Source of the DNA: Schaalia odontolytica
GTDB taxonomy: Bacteria > Actinomycetota > Actinomycetes > Actinomycetales > Actinomycetaceae
Direction of reading: 5' to 3'
NCBI RefSeq assembly: GCF_009730335.1
Contig: NZ_CP046315.1
Span: 1,860,001-1,924,000 of the forward strand
DNA: 64,000 bases
The notes below the pieces were generated by a model, which searched no databases, was not told where the DNA came from, and saw nothing but the letters and a program-made list of their open reading frames with translations. The translations under genes were made by a program, and so were the position numbers. This document shows, in pieces, positions 35,737 to 45,683 of this stretch (within the stretch, counting starts at the first letter, position 1; each line of letters begins with the position of its first letter).

Positions 35737-37710
35737 ATGGGCAGTACCCTTGTCATGCTGCAGACGAACAGCAATCAGCCGTTTATCTTCTCGTCCCCTC
35801 GCCTGCGCGAGCAGATCGGGGCCTCCTTCGAGATCACGCTCCTGTCCCGTTGGGTGAAGGAAGCCGCGTTTGATATGAAGCTTCCTTCCATGTCTACCAT
35901 CGAGAAAGGAATAAAGGCCCTCCCAGCCTCCTTCTGGGTGTCGGACTCGTCCGGCAAGGTGATCGTCCGATTCACTGAATCTGACGGAAATCCGGAGAAA
36001 CTAGCGAGACAACTGATCCGAGAGGTCACCCTCCGAGCGCTGACCGATGCCCCAGGCCTCGACGTCACGGGAGTCGTTGTTCAGACGTCATCCAACACGG
36101 TTGATGCGGGTGACCTGAACGCGCTTGATAGCGTGTTCCTAGAGTACTCGCTGAACCGCCGCCCGGCGCTGGCACGCTTCCCACAGTTCCCATTCCTGGA
36201 CAGGGCGGACGAGTCCGCCCTCCCCGCGTCGGCCGCACTCTCGGAGGAGGAGCTCGACAGGATCCGCGAGTACGCGGGTGGCTCACTCATGGTTCCGATT
36301 CTTTCGGACGACCACGGTCAGGTCCCAACGCAGACGGGAAAGGACAAGGATCGGTCTCTGTCACTTCCGTCGCGAGTCAAGCGCACATGGTCGCGTTCGG
36401 CGCGCCGATTGCAGCTGAGGGAAGTCATCGCGCGCCAGGATTCGAGTCTGAGCGACGAGGAAGTCAGAGATCGAATCGGGAACCTGAACGAGGACCCATT
36501 TCAGCTTGAGAGGGCCTTTCAGGATGTGTCTGACGAGGACGGGGCCACGAAGCCTCTCCCGGAGCTGTCCTCCGTCGGCGTGATCCACATCGATGGCAAT
36601 GGCGTGGGTGCGATCATGCGTGACCTCGGCAGAGCCTTCGACACAGTCGACGCGCGCCTTGACTCGCTCAAAGACGCGGCGTATCAGCGCAGAGACAACC
36701 CGTGCTCGATCAAACATGATCGTTTCCAGTGGTTCGTCATGGAGGTCAACTACCGTCTCGACGGAGTCGTCAATCAAGCGGTGGCTGAAGCATGGCAAAC
36801 CGTCGACAATATCGCTGGCGTCAATCGCCTTAAGACCCTTCCCGTGGTTCCGGTGCTGGTGGGCGGCGACGACGTCACGGTCTACACGGACGGGCGATAC
36901 GCGATTCCCTTCGCTGAAGCTTACATCCGCCACTACGAGCGCCTCACCGGCGAGGACGATCTTCTGAGGGAACTCGCCGTCATCGCTCGTGCGCCAGATC
37001 CGGGTCCGCTCACGGCCTCGGCGGGCGTGGCCATCATCGGCCGTAACTTCCCGTTCCACATCGCCTACGACCTGGCGGAAGGCCTGGTCTCGCGCGGAAA
37101 AAAGCTCGGCAAGAAGCCGGGGGCCTCTCCCTGTTCGACGATCGACTTCCACGTGCTGCGCGACACGACAGTCCTCGCCCCGCAGGACACGCTGGAGGAG
37201 TACGAGGGCCGCACGCAGCGCCCCTTCCTGATCGGCCACTACGCGCCGGAGCGGATCGGAGGAGCAACCACAGCCTCGGCTTCCGGAGGAGCGCCACAAG
37301 CACAGGATCAGTGGAAGAAAGTCCTCCAAGCGGTCGCCGCCTTTGATGGTAAGGACCCGGATTCCCCCGGCAAGACGGTCGGCGATCCGTTCCCACGTGC
37401 CCGCGCGAACCGCATCGTCAAGCTCCTCGCGGAAGGCAAGGAAGAGCAGGCCGCAACAGAGTGGGGCGACGCGCTACAGAACGCCCCCGGTGCTGGACTC
37501 CTTGCCCAACAGTTGAAGCTTCTCCCACCTCACTCGTCGAGCTCCGATGAGGCTGGCGAATCCCTCGAGCAGATCAAGTGGCTCCTGGACCTGATCGACC
37601 TGTCCGAGAACTTGCCTGACGGGTACATCGCTTGCCGGATTCGCGGGGACGCCGACATCTCTGGCTCCGCGGAAGCAGCAGATAATTCCACCGAAGGAGG
37701 TGCCAAGTGA
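35737..37710 (+). CDS. cas10: Cas10 with GGDD palm domain, no visible HD nuclease
   Basis: 657 residues. A first palm motif VIHIDGNGVGAIMRDLG (Asp286) and the catalytic VLVGGDDVTVYTDG (Gly376-Gly377-Asp378-Asp379) are those of Cas10 cyclase/palm domains. The protein is shorter than HD-containing Cas10, and its N-terminal 250 residues lack an HD pair, so single-strand DNA cutting is probably absent. GGDD Cas10 proteins make cyclic oligoadenylates (or related messengers) when target RNA binds. That makes an associated effector, such as the membrane protein just upstream, likely. The C-terminal part is helical. Its stop overlaps the next start (GTGA). Confidence 0.88.
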   Translation: MGSTLVMLQTNSNQPFIFSSPRLREQIGASFEITLLSRWVKEAAFDMKLPSMSTIEKGIKALPASFWVSDSSGKVIVRFTESDGNPEKLARQLIREVTLRALTDAPGLDVTGVVVQTSSNTVDAGDLNALDSVFLEYSLNRRPALARFPQFPFLDRADESALPASAALSEEELDRIREYAGGSLMVPILSDDHGQVPTQTGKDKDRSLSLPSRVKRTWSRSARRLQLREVIARQDSSLSDEEVRDRIGNLNEDPFQLERAFQDVSDEDGATKPLPELSSVGVIHIDGNGVGAIMRDLGRAFDTVDARLDSLKDAAYQRRDNPCSIKHDRFQWFVMEVNYRLDGVVNQAVAEAWQTVDNIAGVNRLKTLPVVPVLVGGDDVTVYTDGRYAIPFAEAYIRHYERLTGEDDLLRELAVIARAPDPGPLTASAGVAIIGRNFPFHIAYDLAEGLVSRGKKLGKKPGASPCSTIDFHVLRDTTVLAPQDTLEEYEGRTQRPFLIGHYAPERIGGATTASASGGAPQAQDQWKKVLQAVAAFDGKDPDSPGKTVGDPFPRARANRIVKLLAEGKEEQAATEWGDALQNAPGAGLLAQQLKLLPPHSSSSDEAGESLEQIKWLLDLIDLSENLPDGYIACRIRGDADISGSAEAADNSTEGGAK

Positions 37711-39797
37711 CCACCAATTCACCTACCACTTCTCCTACCGCAAGCGGCCACGTGACCATCGTGTTTACGTCCGACTGGGGCGTATCCACAGGCGTGGGCC
37801 ACGCGGGACGCACGCACTCAACAATCGAGCGTTGCGGCGACGACCCGGTCGTGCGCGGCACGGTCATCACGGGAGTCCTGCGCGAGCAGGCAATGCTGGC
37901 GGCGAAGGCCCTCGACGGGCAGAAGGACGGGAAGTGGACCAACTTTGCCCTGTGGCTCTTCGGCCAGGATCCCAACAGCAAGCTGGGCTCAACCCCCCAC
38001 CCGCGTCACGTTCTCTTCTCGGACGCGACCCCGGCCTCGTCGATCCCGGTCCACGACACGGTATCCCTCTCCATCGACCCAAAGACGGGGACGGCGCGCG
38101 ACCAGTTTCTGCGCTTCACCGAGCGCGCGGCGGCCGGCATCCTCACGGGCACGTTCACGCTCATCGACGAGGCCGGGGCGTCTCTCTCCGATCAGACGAC
38201 GATCGATGCCGCGCACTTCCTCCTGGGGGTCGCGGGCCTCATGGTCCGAGGCATCGGCTCGGGCCGCAGCGGAGGCGACGGCGAGTGCACGGTGGCGGTC
38301 AGCGACAAGGACTACACGAAGACTGACCTGCAGGATGAGAAAGCAGCCGACGCGCTGACACGGATCCTGGCGAACCGAGATAACGATGACAGCCCCACAT
38401 ATTCGTCGGCAGACGTGAAGGCCTTCGCAGATTGCCTGCGGAGCCGCGTTCGGGAGAGCTTGCGGGAGATCCCAGCCCTGCCAAAGGATCTTCCGAAAGA
38501 CAGCCCCCAAGACATCGCAATGCCTGACCTTCAACAGTCGGAGTCCGGTAACACGACCTGGTACGAAACGTCCCTCGACATCGTTCTTGAATCTCCTGTT
38601 GTTTCCTACGAGGTCCCTTTCTCGAACGAGGTGCGGTCGTTGGACTTCCTGCGCGGAACTGTGTTGGTCCCGTGGCTGCACGGGCTGCTGCGCAAGAACT
38701 ACCCGGGCAATGCCCTCGTGAACTCCGCTATCGTCAGCGGTGACCTGCGTGTCAGCGATGCGCTACCGGTTTACGGGGAAACCCCCGGACTGCCCGTTCC
38801 TTTCGTTTTGGAGAATGAGAAGGTTCCCGAGGACAAACAAGACGATAAACAACCCTGCACGCTCTTCAACAGGCATATCCCAATCAACGATCAGGTATGT
38901 GGAGACCACACGATCCCCACACGTGGCCGCTATATATTCGTTAAATCGAACGTCGCTCCCGTCACGGGGTGGATCGGCAAGCCCTCGCTGATTGGTCGAC
39001 AGTCGACGGCGATCAATTCGGAGACGGGCGCAGCGAAAGATGGACAGCTGTTCCTGGTGCGTGCCCTGCCCGCCGGGTTGACGCTGCACGCCTCGGTTGT
39101 CGTGTCGAAACAGCTACTGAGCGCACTTCGCGGCACCGATGCCACATCCGAAGCTTCACCCATTACGCTCGACCTCGGCATTGCTGAGCAGCAAGCCTTC
39201 CTCGGATCACGCAAGCTCACGGGGACCTTCGGTCGTGCACGCTGCACCGTTGGTAGTACCTTCACCCGCGTGGGAAGCACCCCGCCACCGGTAGAAGGTC
39301 CTGTCACCGATGAGGGAACCCAGGCCTCGTCCTGCGAACACACCGAGGTTGTGTCTCTGTGGTTCACGTCCGACGTGCTCGCACGGTCGAGCGCTCTGGG
39401 ACCAAGCGGGAGCGTTGAGGATCTAGAGCTCGCTTTCAGGCGAGCCAACGTTCCGGTCACGGTCGTTCAGGAGAGCCCCGATCAGGACTCGGGCGACAAG
39501 AATCGTAAACGGATTCTGACTGCGATCAGGCACCGGCGTGTGGACTCGTGGTCGCCGCGGGATAATGCGCCTCGCGCCACGCGGCTGGCGATCCAAGCGG
39601 GTTCAGTAGTCCAAGTGCGTCTCTCCCCGGACGATCTGGGGGCACTCGAGACACTCGGGCATATCGGCGTCGGTGAGCTCACGCCCCAGGGATACGGGCG
39701 CTTCCTCGTGGACTCCCCCACGCTGGCGGAAGCGACGCTGCCCTTATTCAAGACCGACAGTAAGAGCTTTACAGCACCAACGGAGGCTGTCTCATGA
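37707..39797 (+). CDS. RAMP fusion: Cas7-like (Csm3) domain plus Cas5-like (Csx10) domain
   Basis: 696 residues starting with GTG after GGAGG. Residues 1-240 resemble a Cas7/Csm3 unit (FTSDWGVSTGVGHAGRTHST, RCGDDPVVRGTVITGVLRE, and the Gly-rich RGIGSGRSGGDGECTV). From about residue 280 a second RAMP fold follows (VVSYEVPFSNEVRSLDFLRG, FGRARCTV, and a late GELTPQGYGRFLVD), best matching Csx10-type Cas5 proteins. Type III-D complexes include such fusions (Cas7-Cas5-Cas11 in III-Dv). It would sit at the crRNA 5' handle. Domain boundaries are approximate and no Cas11-like helical part is evident. Confidence 0.7.
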   Translation: MTTNSPTTSPTASGHVTIVFTSDWGVSTGVGHAGRTHSTIERCGDDPVVRGTVITGVLREQAMLAAKALDGQKDGKWTNFALWLFGQDPNSKLGSTPHPRHVLFSDATPASSIPVHDTVSLSIDPKTGTARDQFLRFTERAAAGILTGTFTLIDEAGASLSDQTTIDAAHFLLGVAGLMVRGIGSGRSGGDGECTVAVSDKDYTKTDLQDEKAADALTRILANRDNDDSPTYSSADVKAFADCLRSRVRESLREIPALPKDLPKDSPQDIAMPDLQQSESGNTTWYETSLDIVLESPVVSYEVPFSNEVRSLDFLRGTVLVPWLHGLLRKNYPGNALVNSAIVSGDLRVSDALPVYGETPGLPVPFVLENEKVPEDKQDDKQPCTLFNRHIPINDQVCGDHTIPTRGRYIFVKSNVAPVTGWIGKPSLIGRQSTAINSETGAAKDGQLFLVRALPAGLTLHASVVVSKQLLSALRGTDATSEASPITLDLGIAEQQAFLGSRKLTGTFGRARCTVGSTFTRVGSTPPPVEGPVTDEGTQASSCEHTEVVSLWFTSDVLARSSALGPSGSVEDLELAFRRANVPVTVVQESPDQDSGDKNRKRILTAIRHRRVDSWSPRDNAPRATRLAIQAGSVVQVRLSPDDLGALETLGHIGVGELTPQGYGRFLVDSPTLAEATLPLFKTDSKSFTAPTEAVS

Positions 39798-42607
39798 CCA
39801 TCTACCGCTACGACATGACGATCCCCGTGCGCGTCGTCTCCGCGCTGCACTCCGGCGGCGTCGATGAAGCACCTGAGCGCCCCATAACCGACGAGGACGG
39901 CCGAACTGTGCAGCCGAACGCTTTCGTGCGCAATGGGCTGGGCGAGGCGATTCTGCCGGGTCGCTCCATCAAGGGAGCCATTCGTGCCGCGTTCGAAGAA
40001 CACATGAATGAGCTTGGCTTCAGCGAGGAAGAACTCAAGAGCCTGTGGGGCGGTGAGATGCGTCGGGAGGTCGGTACTCGCAAAAAGCAACGTGGGGATG
40101 GAACCGACGAATCTCTCGCACTGCGAGCAAGCGCCCTCACCTTCCACCACGCCGTGGTGTGGGACCGCACTAGAGGCGATCTCCCCCACCGCATGAGCAC
40201 GGCCATTGACCGCGCCACCGGCGGGGCCGCAGACGGCGCACTTTTCGCGTACGAGTACCTGCCCGTGGACACGACTTTCGAGATCTGTGTCAGTGCCGAA
40301 GCCCAGGACCCGACCCGAGAACCCCCAGAAGACAAGGATGCACAGTCCACAACACCGAGCAAGGAAACAAAGGGGACACCGCCTGCGCCCCCTGCTCTCG
40401 TTGAGAAAGCCCTGCAAGCGATCGTGACACTCCTCGGCGGCGAGTTCATCAGCCTCGGAGGCAGGACAGGATCGGGATGGGGCGCAATTGATCTCCGTTG
40501 GAAGAAGGTGTCGTGTAAGAAGGTTGCTATTCTCAGCGAACAAGCAGGGAACAACGAATCTACCGATTTTCTTTCTGTAGTCTTTAGCCAGTCCGAGCCG
40601 CTCAAATTTAAATCAGACAGTAAGCTCACCGGGAATCACCCATCAACGTCCATCAGAATCGAGTGGCAGGCTCCGTCGGGGTTGTTCGTCGGAATGAACA
40701 AACCCGACGGCATCAAATCCTCGGAAGAAGACACGGTACCCGCAGCGCCACTGCGCAACTGGCACCTCAATGACACGCATCGCGCCGATCACGGGGATGC
40801 AACTTATCCGAAAGTCGCGCATGAGGACAAAGCCTCGCTGCTGCTTCCGGGCACGTCGATCCGCGGGGCGTTGCGGTCCCACTGTTCTCGCATTGCTCGG
40901 AGCATCGTCAGTGACAGCGAGGGTTCTGACGAACTCACGATGGCAGAGGATGTACACAAGCAGCTCGCTGCCGATCCGCTCCTCGTGCGCTACTTGTTCG
41001 GGACAACTGAGTACCGGGGAGCAGTCCGCATTCACGACTGCGAGGGGCAGATACCAGAAGACACGGGAAAGGACAAGCCTCTTAAACTCACGCGCAACGC
41101 GATCGACAGAGTTACCGGGAGCGCTGCCCACGGAGCGTTGTATTCGGAGCTGCTGTATCCGCACGCTACATGGGATCCAATCGAGATCGAGATCGACCAT
41201 GCGCAGCTGTGTCGGAATATCTGTCAGGACCCCGGCAATTGCGCACTTTCAACCGTGTCCGCGTCAGACCAGGAATGCGAGCGACCGGCCATCAAAAACC
41301 GCCTGCGAGCAGCTATCCTACTCCTAACCATGGCCGTCACCGACCTCTGCAAGGGAGTCCTCCCTCTTGGAGGAGGGACAGGCGGGGGTCTCGGCTTCAT
41401 CGAGGTCTCATGTGTGCGTGTCAATGGATTGCCAGACGATACATCACCTGTCGAGATTCTCTTCGAGGCAGCCGACCATCCCGAAGATTCTTGCAAGGTG
41501 CGCGAGGCTCGAGCAAACTTTGCACGAGATATTCTGACGCGTATCCTCACCGCTTTTGCGGAAGATGGTGACGAAGCAACCTCGGCTGAGCAAAGAGTCA
41601 TCAACCTGATTCGACAGTGGGCGGAGCTAGGACCCGGTGACGATCAGGGAAGTTCTGTTCCCTCTCACTTCCGCCCGACGACGGTGCGGATCGGGTGGAA
41701 TTCACCGACGGGCGTATTCGTGCATGACCCCCAGGCAGACGACGGAAATACTCAATATCCCCTCAGGGCTAAGACTGCTGACAATAACGGGAAGAACAGC
41801 ACAGCTCCCCTGCTACTTCCCGGCACCTCAATTCGTGGTGCGCTGCGCTCCAGGTGTTCGCGGATCGCTCGAACCGTACTGTATGCCGATAATCCCCCAT
41901 CACAGGTCGAGAGCTTCACTCAGGCAGATAGCGATGGCAACCAGGTACCCATCGATATTCACGAGCAACTGGCCAAAGAGCCACGGCTCGTGCGTTACAT
42001 GTTCGGTACCACCGAATATCGTGGGGCAGTTCGAGTCCGAGACTGTACGACGAAGGACACCGGACCGTCAGTCACGGTCACTCATAATGCAATCGACCGG
42101 TGGACCGGCGGAGTCGTCGAGGGGCTCCTGTTCAACGAGGTGACCTATCCGCACGCGACGTGGAATGACATCGTGATCGAGGTTGACACCGCACGTCTTC
42201 TTCAGAACGTGAAGACCGAATCGGGTATCGGCGGCCTATCACTCGACGAGTGTTTACCCTTCGTCCGAGCGTCCTGGTGTCTCCTTTGTATTGCCCTAGC
42301 GGAACTCAGCGCGGGCACGCTTCCGCTCGGAGGCAGGACAACCCGAGGCCACGGCCAAGTTGAGGTAACGAGCCTCAGCGTGGCTGGCGCTGATGGTCAG
42401 GTCGTAAATACTCCACCAGAAGAGCTTTTGTGGAAACGCAACGATAGCAGTGAAGATGATGCGCGCGGAGGCGCAACAGCACTTCTGGCCTATCTGAGAA
42501 ACAAGACAGAGAAAGAACCCTCATATGAGGATTGGGCTGAACGTTTACAAAAGCTCGAAGAGCCAACAAACGGGGCCTCCACGCCTAATGAGAGCGACGA
42601 GCAATGA
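39794..42607 (+). CDS. Triple Cas7 (Csm3-like) fusion protein
   Basis: 937 residues made of three RAMP units of roughly 270-320 residues. Each has an ILPGRSIKGAIRAAF or LLPGTSIRGALRS element, an IDR-x-TG-x-A/V-x2-G-x-L motif (Asp139, Asp438, Asp768) and a Gly-rich loop (SLGGRTGSGWGAI, PLGGGTGGGLGFI, PLGGRTTRGHGQV). Units 2 and 3 are closest, both with LVRYxFGTTEYRGAVR. Cas7 subunits line crRNA and usually cut target RNA every 6 nt. Fusing three fixes the filament length, as in III-D and Cas7-11 systems. ATGA overlap with the genes on both sides. Confidence 0.78.
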   Translation: MTIYRYDMTIPVRVVSALHSGGVDEAPERPITDEDGRTVQPNAFVRNGLGEAILPGRSIKGAIRAAFEEHMNELGFSEEELKSLWGGEMRREVGTRKKQRGDGTDESLALRASALTFHHAVVWDRTRGDLPHRMSTAIDRATGGAADGALFAYEYLPVDTTFEICVSAEAQDPTREPPEDKDAQSTTPSKETKGTPPAPPALVEKALQAIVTLLGGEFISLGGRTGSGWGAIDLRWKKVSCKKVAILSEQAGNNESTDFLSVVFSQSEPLKFKSDSKLTGNHPSTSIRIEWQAPSGLFVGMNKPDGIKSSEEDTVPAAPLRNWHLNDTHRADHGDATYPKVAHEDKASLLLPGTSIRGALRSHCSRIARSIVSDSEGSDELTMAEDVHKQLAADPLLVRYLFGTTEYRGAVRIHDCEGQIPEDTGKDKPLKLTRNAIDRVTGSAAHGALYSELLYPHATWDPIEIEIDHAQLCRNICQDPGNCALSTVSASDQECERPAIKNRLRAAILLLTMAVTDLCKGVLPLGGGTGGGLGFIEVSCVRVNGLPDDTSPVEILFEAADHPEDSCKVREARANFARDILTRILTAFAEDGDEATSAEQRVINLIRQWAELGPGDDQGSSVPSHFRPTTVRIGWNSPTGVFVHDPQADDGNTQYPLRAKTADNNGKNSTAPLLLPGTSIRGALRSRCSRIARTVLYADNPPSQVESFTQADSDGNQVPIDIHEQLAKEPRLVRYMFGTTEYRGAVRVRDCTTKDTGPSVTVTHNAIDRWTGGVVEGLLFNEVTYPHATWNDIVIEVDTARLLQNVKTESGIGGLSLDECLPFVRASWCLLCIALAELSAGTLPLGGRTTRGHGQVEVTSLSVAGADGQVVNTPPEELLWKRNDSSEDDARGGATALLAYLRNKTEKEPSYEDWAERLQKLEEPTNGASTPNESDEQ

Positions 42608-43197
42608 ATGAGACAAATATCGATAACCACGGGCACGCAACAAACCTGCTCCCCTGCCACCTAACGACAACCAATCACATAATCGGTAACGCTACTGCGC
42701 TCACTGCGTATATCGATGAGAAATTTGCTGCCCACGAGTTCGCCGGCATTGTATGGACAACCAACGGTACGCAACGAGTGCCGGATGTAAAGTCCGCAAG
42801 CTTCGATGACTCACGCACTTATGAGATCCGCCTCTGGCAGGTCATTGACAGTGACAGCGCAGACTCGACGCTTGCCCACGAGTTCCGTTGGGTAAACGGC
42901 GTGGGTGCCGTTGAGCTGACACTCACGAAAGGCACAACCAACGCAGCGTCCGAAGGCTCGGAGCCAAAACCCGTCAGTGGATGGTTCCACAAGGTGAGCT
43001 ATCTGCAGCACGAGTCCGCAGCGGACAGTGATGCAGATTCAACCTCGGAGGCCCCCTCCGCTCAGACAGGCAAGAGCAAAGAAAACGCCACCACCAAGCA
43101 GATGACGGCAGTCGAGTTCATACGCGAAGAAGATAAGTACGGAAACACGGTCGTCGTGGACCAACTATTTACGGGAGAGTGGAAATACAATGCCTGA
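42604..43197 (+). CDS. Csx19-like CRISPR protein
   Basis: 197 residues, ATGA overlap with the previous gene and 8-base overlap with the next. The central part (AGIVWTTNGTQRVPD, SFDDSRTYEIRLWQV, FRWVNGVGAVELTL) follows the pattern of Csx19 proteins, which accompany type III-D loci. The C-terminal half has a Ser/Glu-rich insertion (about residues 138-165) and ends QLFTGEWKYNA. The match is by pattern and position, so moderate confidence; the molecular role of Csx19 is structural within the complex. Confidence 0.55.
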   Translation: MNETNIDNHGHATNLLPCHLTTTNHIIGNATALTAYIDEKFAAHEFAGIVWTTNGTQRVPDVKSASFDDSRTYEIRLWQVIDSDSADSTLAHEFRWVNGVGAVELTLTKGTTNAASEGSEPKPVSGWFHKVSYLQHESAADSDADSTSEAPSAQTGKSKENATTKQMTAVEFIREEDKYGNTVVVDQLFTGEWKYNA

Positions 43198-45397
43198 GAT
43201 TCACGCAGCGGCAAATAGGATTCCTGTTCTACGAACCAACACCACGCTCAAAAATTACCCGGAACTCGCCGACCGAGAACCATCATCACTAGACCATTTC
43301 CCAGCACACACTTGGAGCGGATCCATAAGGTTTTCAATTACTGCAAAAACACCACTCGTTTACGGAAATGTAGACGAAGATACCGGTGCAATCTCAGTTC
43401 CTACAACGACAGTCAAGGACAGGGGGAAAGCGACACGTACGGTTCCCATTTTACCCGCAACGATGGTGAAGGGTATGCTGTCTAACGCCTATGAAAGGGT
43501 TACCTCGTCCCGCCTGCGGGTATTCGGAGACTACTCAGATCCCCTCACATATCGTATGGATCCCGCAGAATGCCAAAAACTCGTCCCCGCATTCGTGCAA
43601 CCTAATAAGAGAACAGCAGTTTTGCTTACGGGAACTCACGACAGGCTGCCATCAGTTAAAAGAAATAACAACAGTCGACCAATTCCCGTCATGATGGCAG
43701 CAACGCTTCGAACGCGACAAGGGGATAATACAAAGTTTGCCCCAGGAATGAACAACAAACGCCTATTGGAATTAGTTCGCCCACTCCAAGGCCAACGATA
43801 CCGTCCAGTTGAGTTCGACGCAAAGCTAGTCGACAATGGAACATACGCATACTGGTTCATCTACGCGCTGTACACTAGCACAGAACCACAAAGACGCATT
43901 CCACTGTTTGATGAGAACACACTCACCGGGGAAGACTTGAATGAGAAATTAATCAAACAGCGAGGATATGTATATCTCACCACAGACCCGGACGACATTT
44001 CAAGAAATGCTAGCACTTTCGAACAAAAGATGGGGGAACGCGTTTTCTTTATAGAGCGCAACAGTCCGACCGAAACGGCGACTATTCCCGCAGGAACCGA
44101 CAGCCATCCATCTCCCATCGAGAAGTATTTCCATGTACTCGAGAGTTATTTACGCAACTGGGATAGCGAAGCGGGAAGTACGCCAAACATCTTCATCCGC
44201 CAAAACGAAGAGATACTCACTAAGAAGACTGCCAGTTTCTGCGCCTACTCGCTCCTGTCAGAGAACTCGACAGGCAAAAAGATAGTAGATGCACTCGTAC
44301 CCATTTCCGTCGGCCGCAATGCCTACGCAATGTCTCCTCTGGCAGTTGCAAAGCGCTCTCACGTAGACCCTGCCGAACATTTCTTCGAACTATCTCCAGC
44401 CGATCGTCTGTTTGGCTACGTAGCGTATCACGATAAGACGCGATCAGATTTTGATAGAGATAGCGATCCCGCTTCTTCATTTAAGGGACGAATTTCGGTG
44501 ACCGATGTTAGCTTGTCCGACGGTGAGGGAATAGGGGATTCCGTACTGAGATTGAGGCCGCTTTTAAATCCTCGCCCTTCCTCTGCACGGCGATTCTTAA
44601 CACGTGTCGATGGGTCGAACATCAATTCATCCGGACATAAGGTCAGGCGAAGTCAATATTTCTCAACCGAGCCCAAACAGGCGCTCGGGGCCACAACTTA
44701 CCCTATTGACCGAAGCGCATGGGCACTAATCGACAAAGAGACCGGATTCCCCAAGAAGGCACTCAAAACGCGGAGCGACACCGACAACGTTACACCCGAG
44801 GTGAAGTCATACGTCAAAGCAGGCACAAAGTTTGAAGCGACCATTCATTATGAAGCACTAACTCATTTTGAGCTAGCATGGCTCCTTTGGATTTTGGATC
44901 CAACAAATCTTGTTCCACGGGTTCAACGTCAACAACGAACGAGTAGCACTCCATCGGATCAGGTCGGTTATCTACGACTCGGCACCGGAAAACCACTCGG
45001 TCTCGGCATTGTGGAGGTTACTCTTTCTCCTGATGGCCTCCAGGCAAGCAAAAGCGTCGCTAATAACGGAGATACACCATCGTTGTGTTCGGCCTACACT
45101 CAGTTGACGGGCTGTCTAGGTACCGTTGCGACGATTACCGATCCTACTCAATTTCAGGTTCCCAGAGAATATCTGATGGCACCTTGGGTTGAGGCTTTTC
45201 AGCGTTCATGCTTCGGATATGACGACGCATTTGACGTTCGACACTTCACGCTTGATGAGAACAAGGAGAACAACCGGACGGATTGGGCGACAGGCCTTCC
45301 AGTTGAAGGCGCCGGAGTCGAACCTGGTGTCCTTTGGGGTTCCAAGAGTGGCGCTCCTATTTCCGTTCCCGAACGACGAAAGAAGAATCGCCGCTAA
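43190..45397 (+). CDS. Long RAMP protein of type III-D kind (Cas7 with insertion)
   Basis: 735 residues. The N-terminal RAMP core has WSGSIRFSITAKTPLVYGN and VPILPATMVKGMLSNAYERVTSSR. A large insertion (about residues 200-420) follows, then RAMP-like LDPTNLVPRV and the Gly-rich end GYLRLGTGKPLGLGIVEV. Length and layout recall the TIGR03986-type RAMP family and the Cas7-insertion subunit of III-Dv. It would cap the filament. Lower GC than the other cas genes. Its stop is 4 bp from the cas2 stop on the other strand. Confidence 0.68.
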   Translation: MPEIHAAANRIPVLRTNTTLKNYPELADREPSSLDHFPAHTWSGSIRFSITAKTPLVYGNVDEDTGAISVPTTTVKDRGKATRTVPILPATMVKGMLSNAYERVTSSRLRVFGDYSDPLTYRMDPAECQKLVPAFVQPNKRTAVLLTGTHDRLPSVKRNNNSRPIPVMMAATLRTRQGDNTKFAPGMNNKRLLELVRPLQGQRYRPVEFDAKLVDNGTYAYWFIYALYTSTEPQRRIPLFDENTLTGEDLNEKLIKQRGYVYLTTDPDDISRNASTFEQKMGERVFFIERNSPTETATIPAGTDSHPSPIEKYFHVLESYLRNWDSEAGSTPNIFIRQNEEILTKKTASFCAYSLLSENSTGKKIVDALVPISVGRNAYAMSPLAVAKRSHVDPAEHFFELSPADRLFGYVAYHDKTRSDFDRDSDPASSFKGRISVTDVSLSDGEGIGDSVLRLRPLLNPRPSSARRFLTRVDGSNINSSGHKVRRSQYFSTEPKQALGATTYPIDRSAWALIDKETGFPKKALKTRSDTDNVTPEVKSYVKAGTKFEATIHYEALTHFELAWLLWILDPTNLVPRVQRQQRTSSTPSDQVGYLRLGTGKPLGLGIVEVTLSPDGLQASKSVANNGDTPSLCSAYTQLTGCLGTVATITDPTQFQVPREYLMAPWVEAFQRSCFGYDDAFDVRHFTLDENKENNRTDWATGLPVEGAGVEPGVLWGSKSGAPISVPERRKKNRR

Positions 45398-45401
45398 CCC
45401 C

Positions 45402-45683
45402 TTACCACACTCCCCGGCACAACCCCACGTCGTCCAGCGCTATGGCCGCGCCGAGTATGTCGGCGCGGCCGGCGCAGGATGAGCAGATGGGGTAGATGTG
45501 GATGACGTCTTCGGATTCGGAGATGAGGGCGGCAAGCCGAGCACGCACGCGCGCCAGAGTGGCTGTGTCGAGGCGGAGTTGGAACACGGATTCTTGGATG
45601 CGGTAGCCCCAGGATTCCAGTGTTTTGGCGACGCGGAGGCGCCGTTTGTTGTCGGCGATGTCGTAGGCGATGATGTAGATCAT
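45402..45683 (-). CDS. cas2: CRISPR adaptation protein Cas2
   Basis: 93 residues, opening MIYIIAYDIADNKRRLRVAK with the conserved catalytic-site Asp of the first strand, then YRIQESVFQLRLD and a final DVIHIYPICSSCAG. It is intact. Its ATG overlaps the stop of the broken cas1 frame by four bases (ATGA). Without working Cas1 it cannot support spacer acquisition here, unless another Cas1 is encoded elsewhere. Confidence 0.92.
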   Translation of the reverse strand: MIYIIAYDIADNKRRLRVAKTLESWGYRIQESVFQLRLDTATLARVRARLAALISESEDVIHIYPICSSCAGRADILGAAIALDDVGLCRGVW

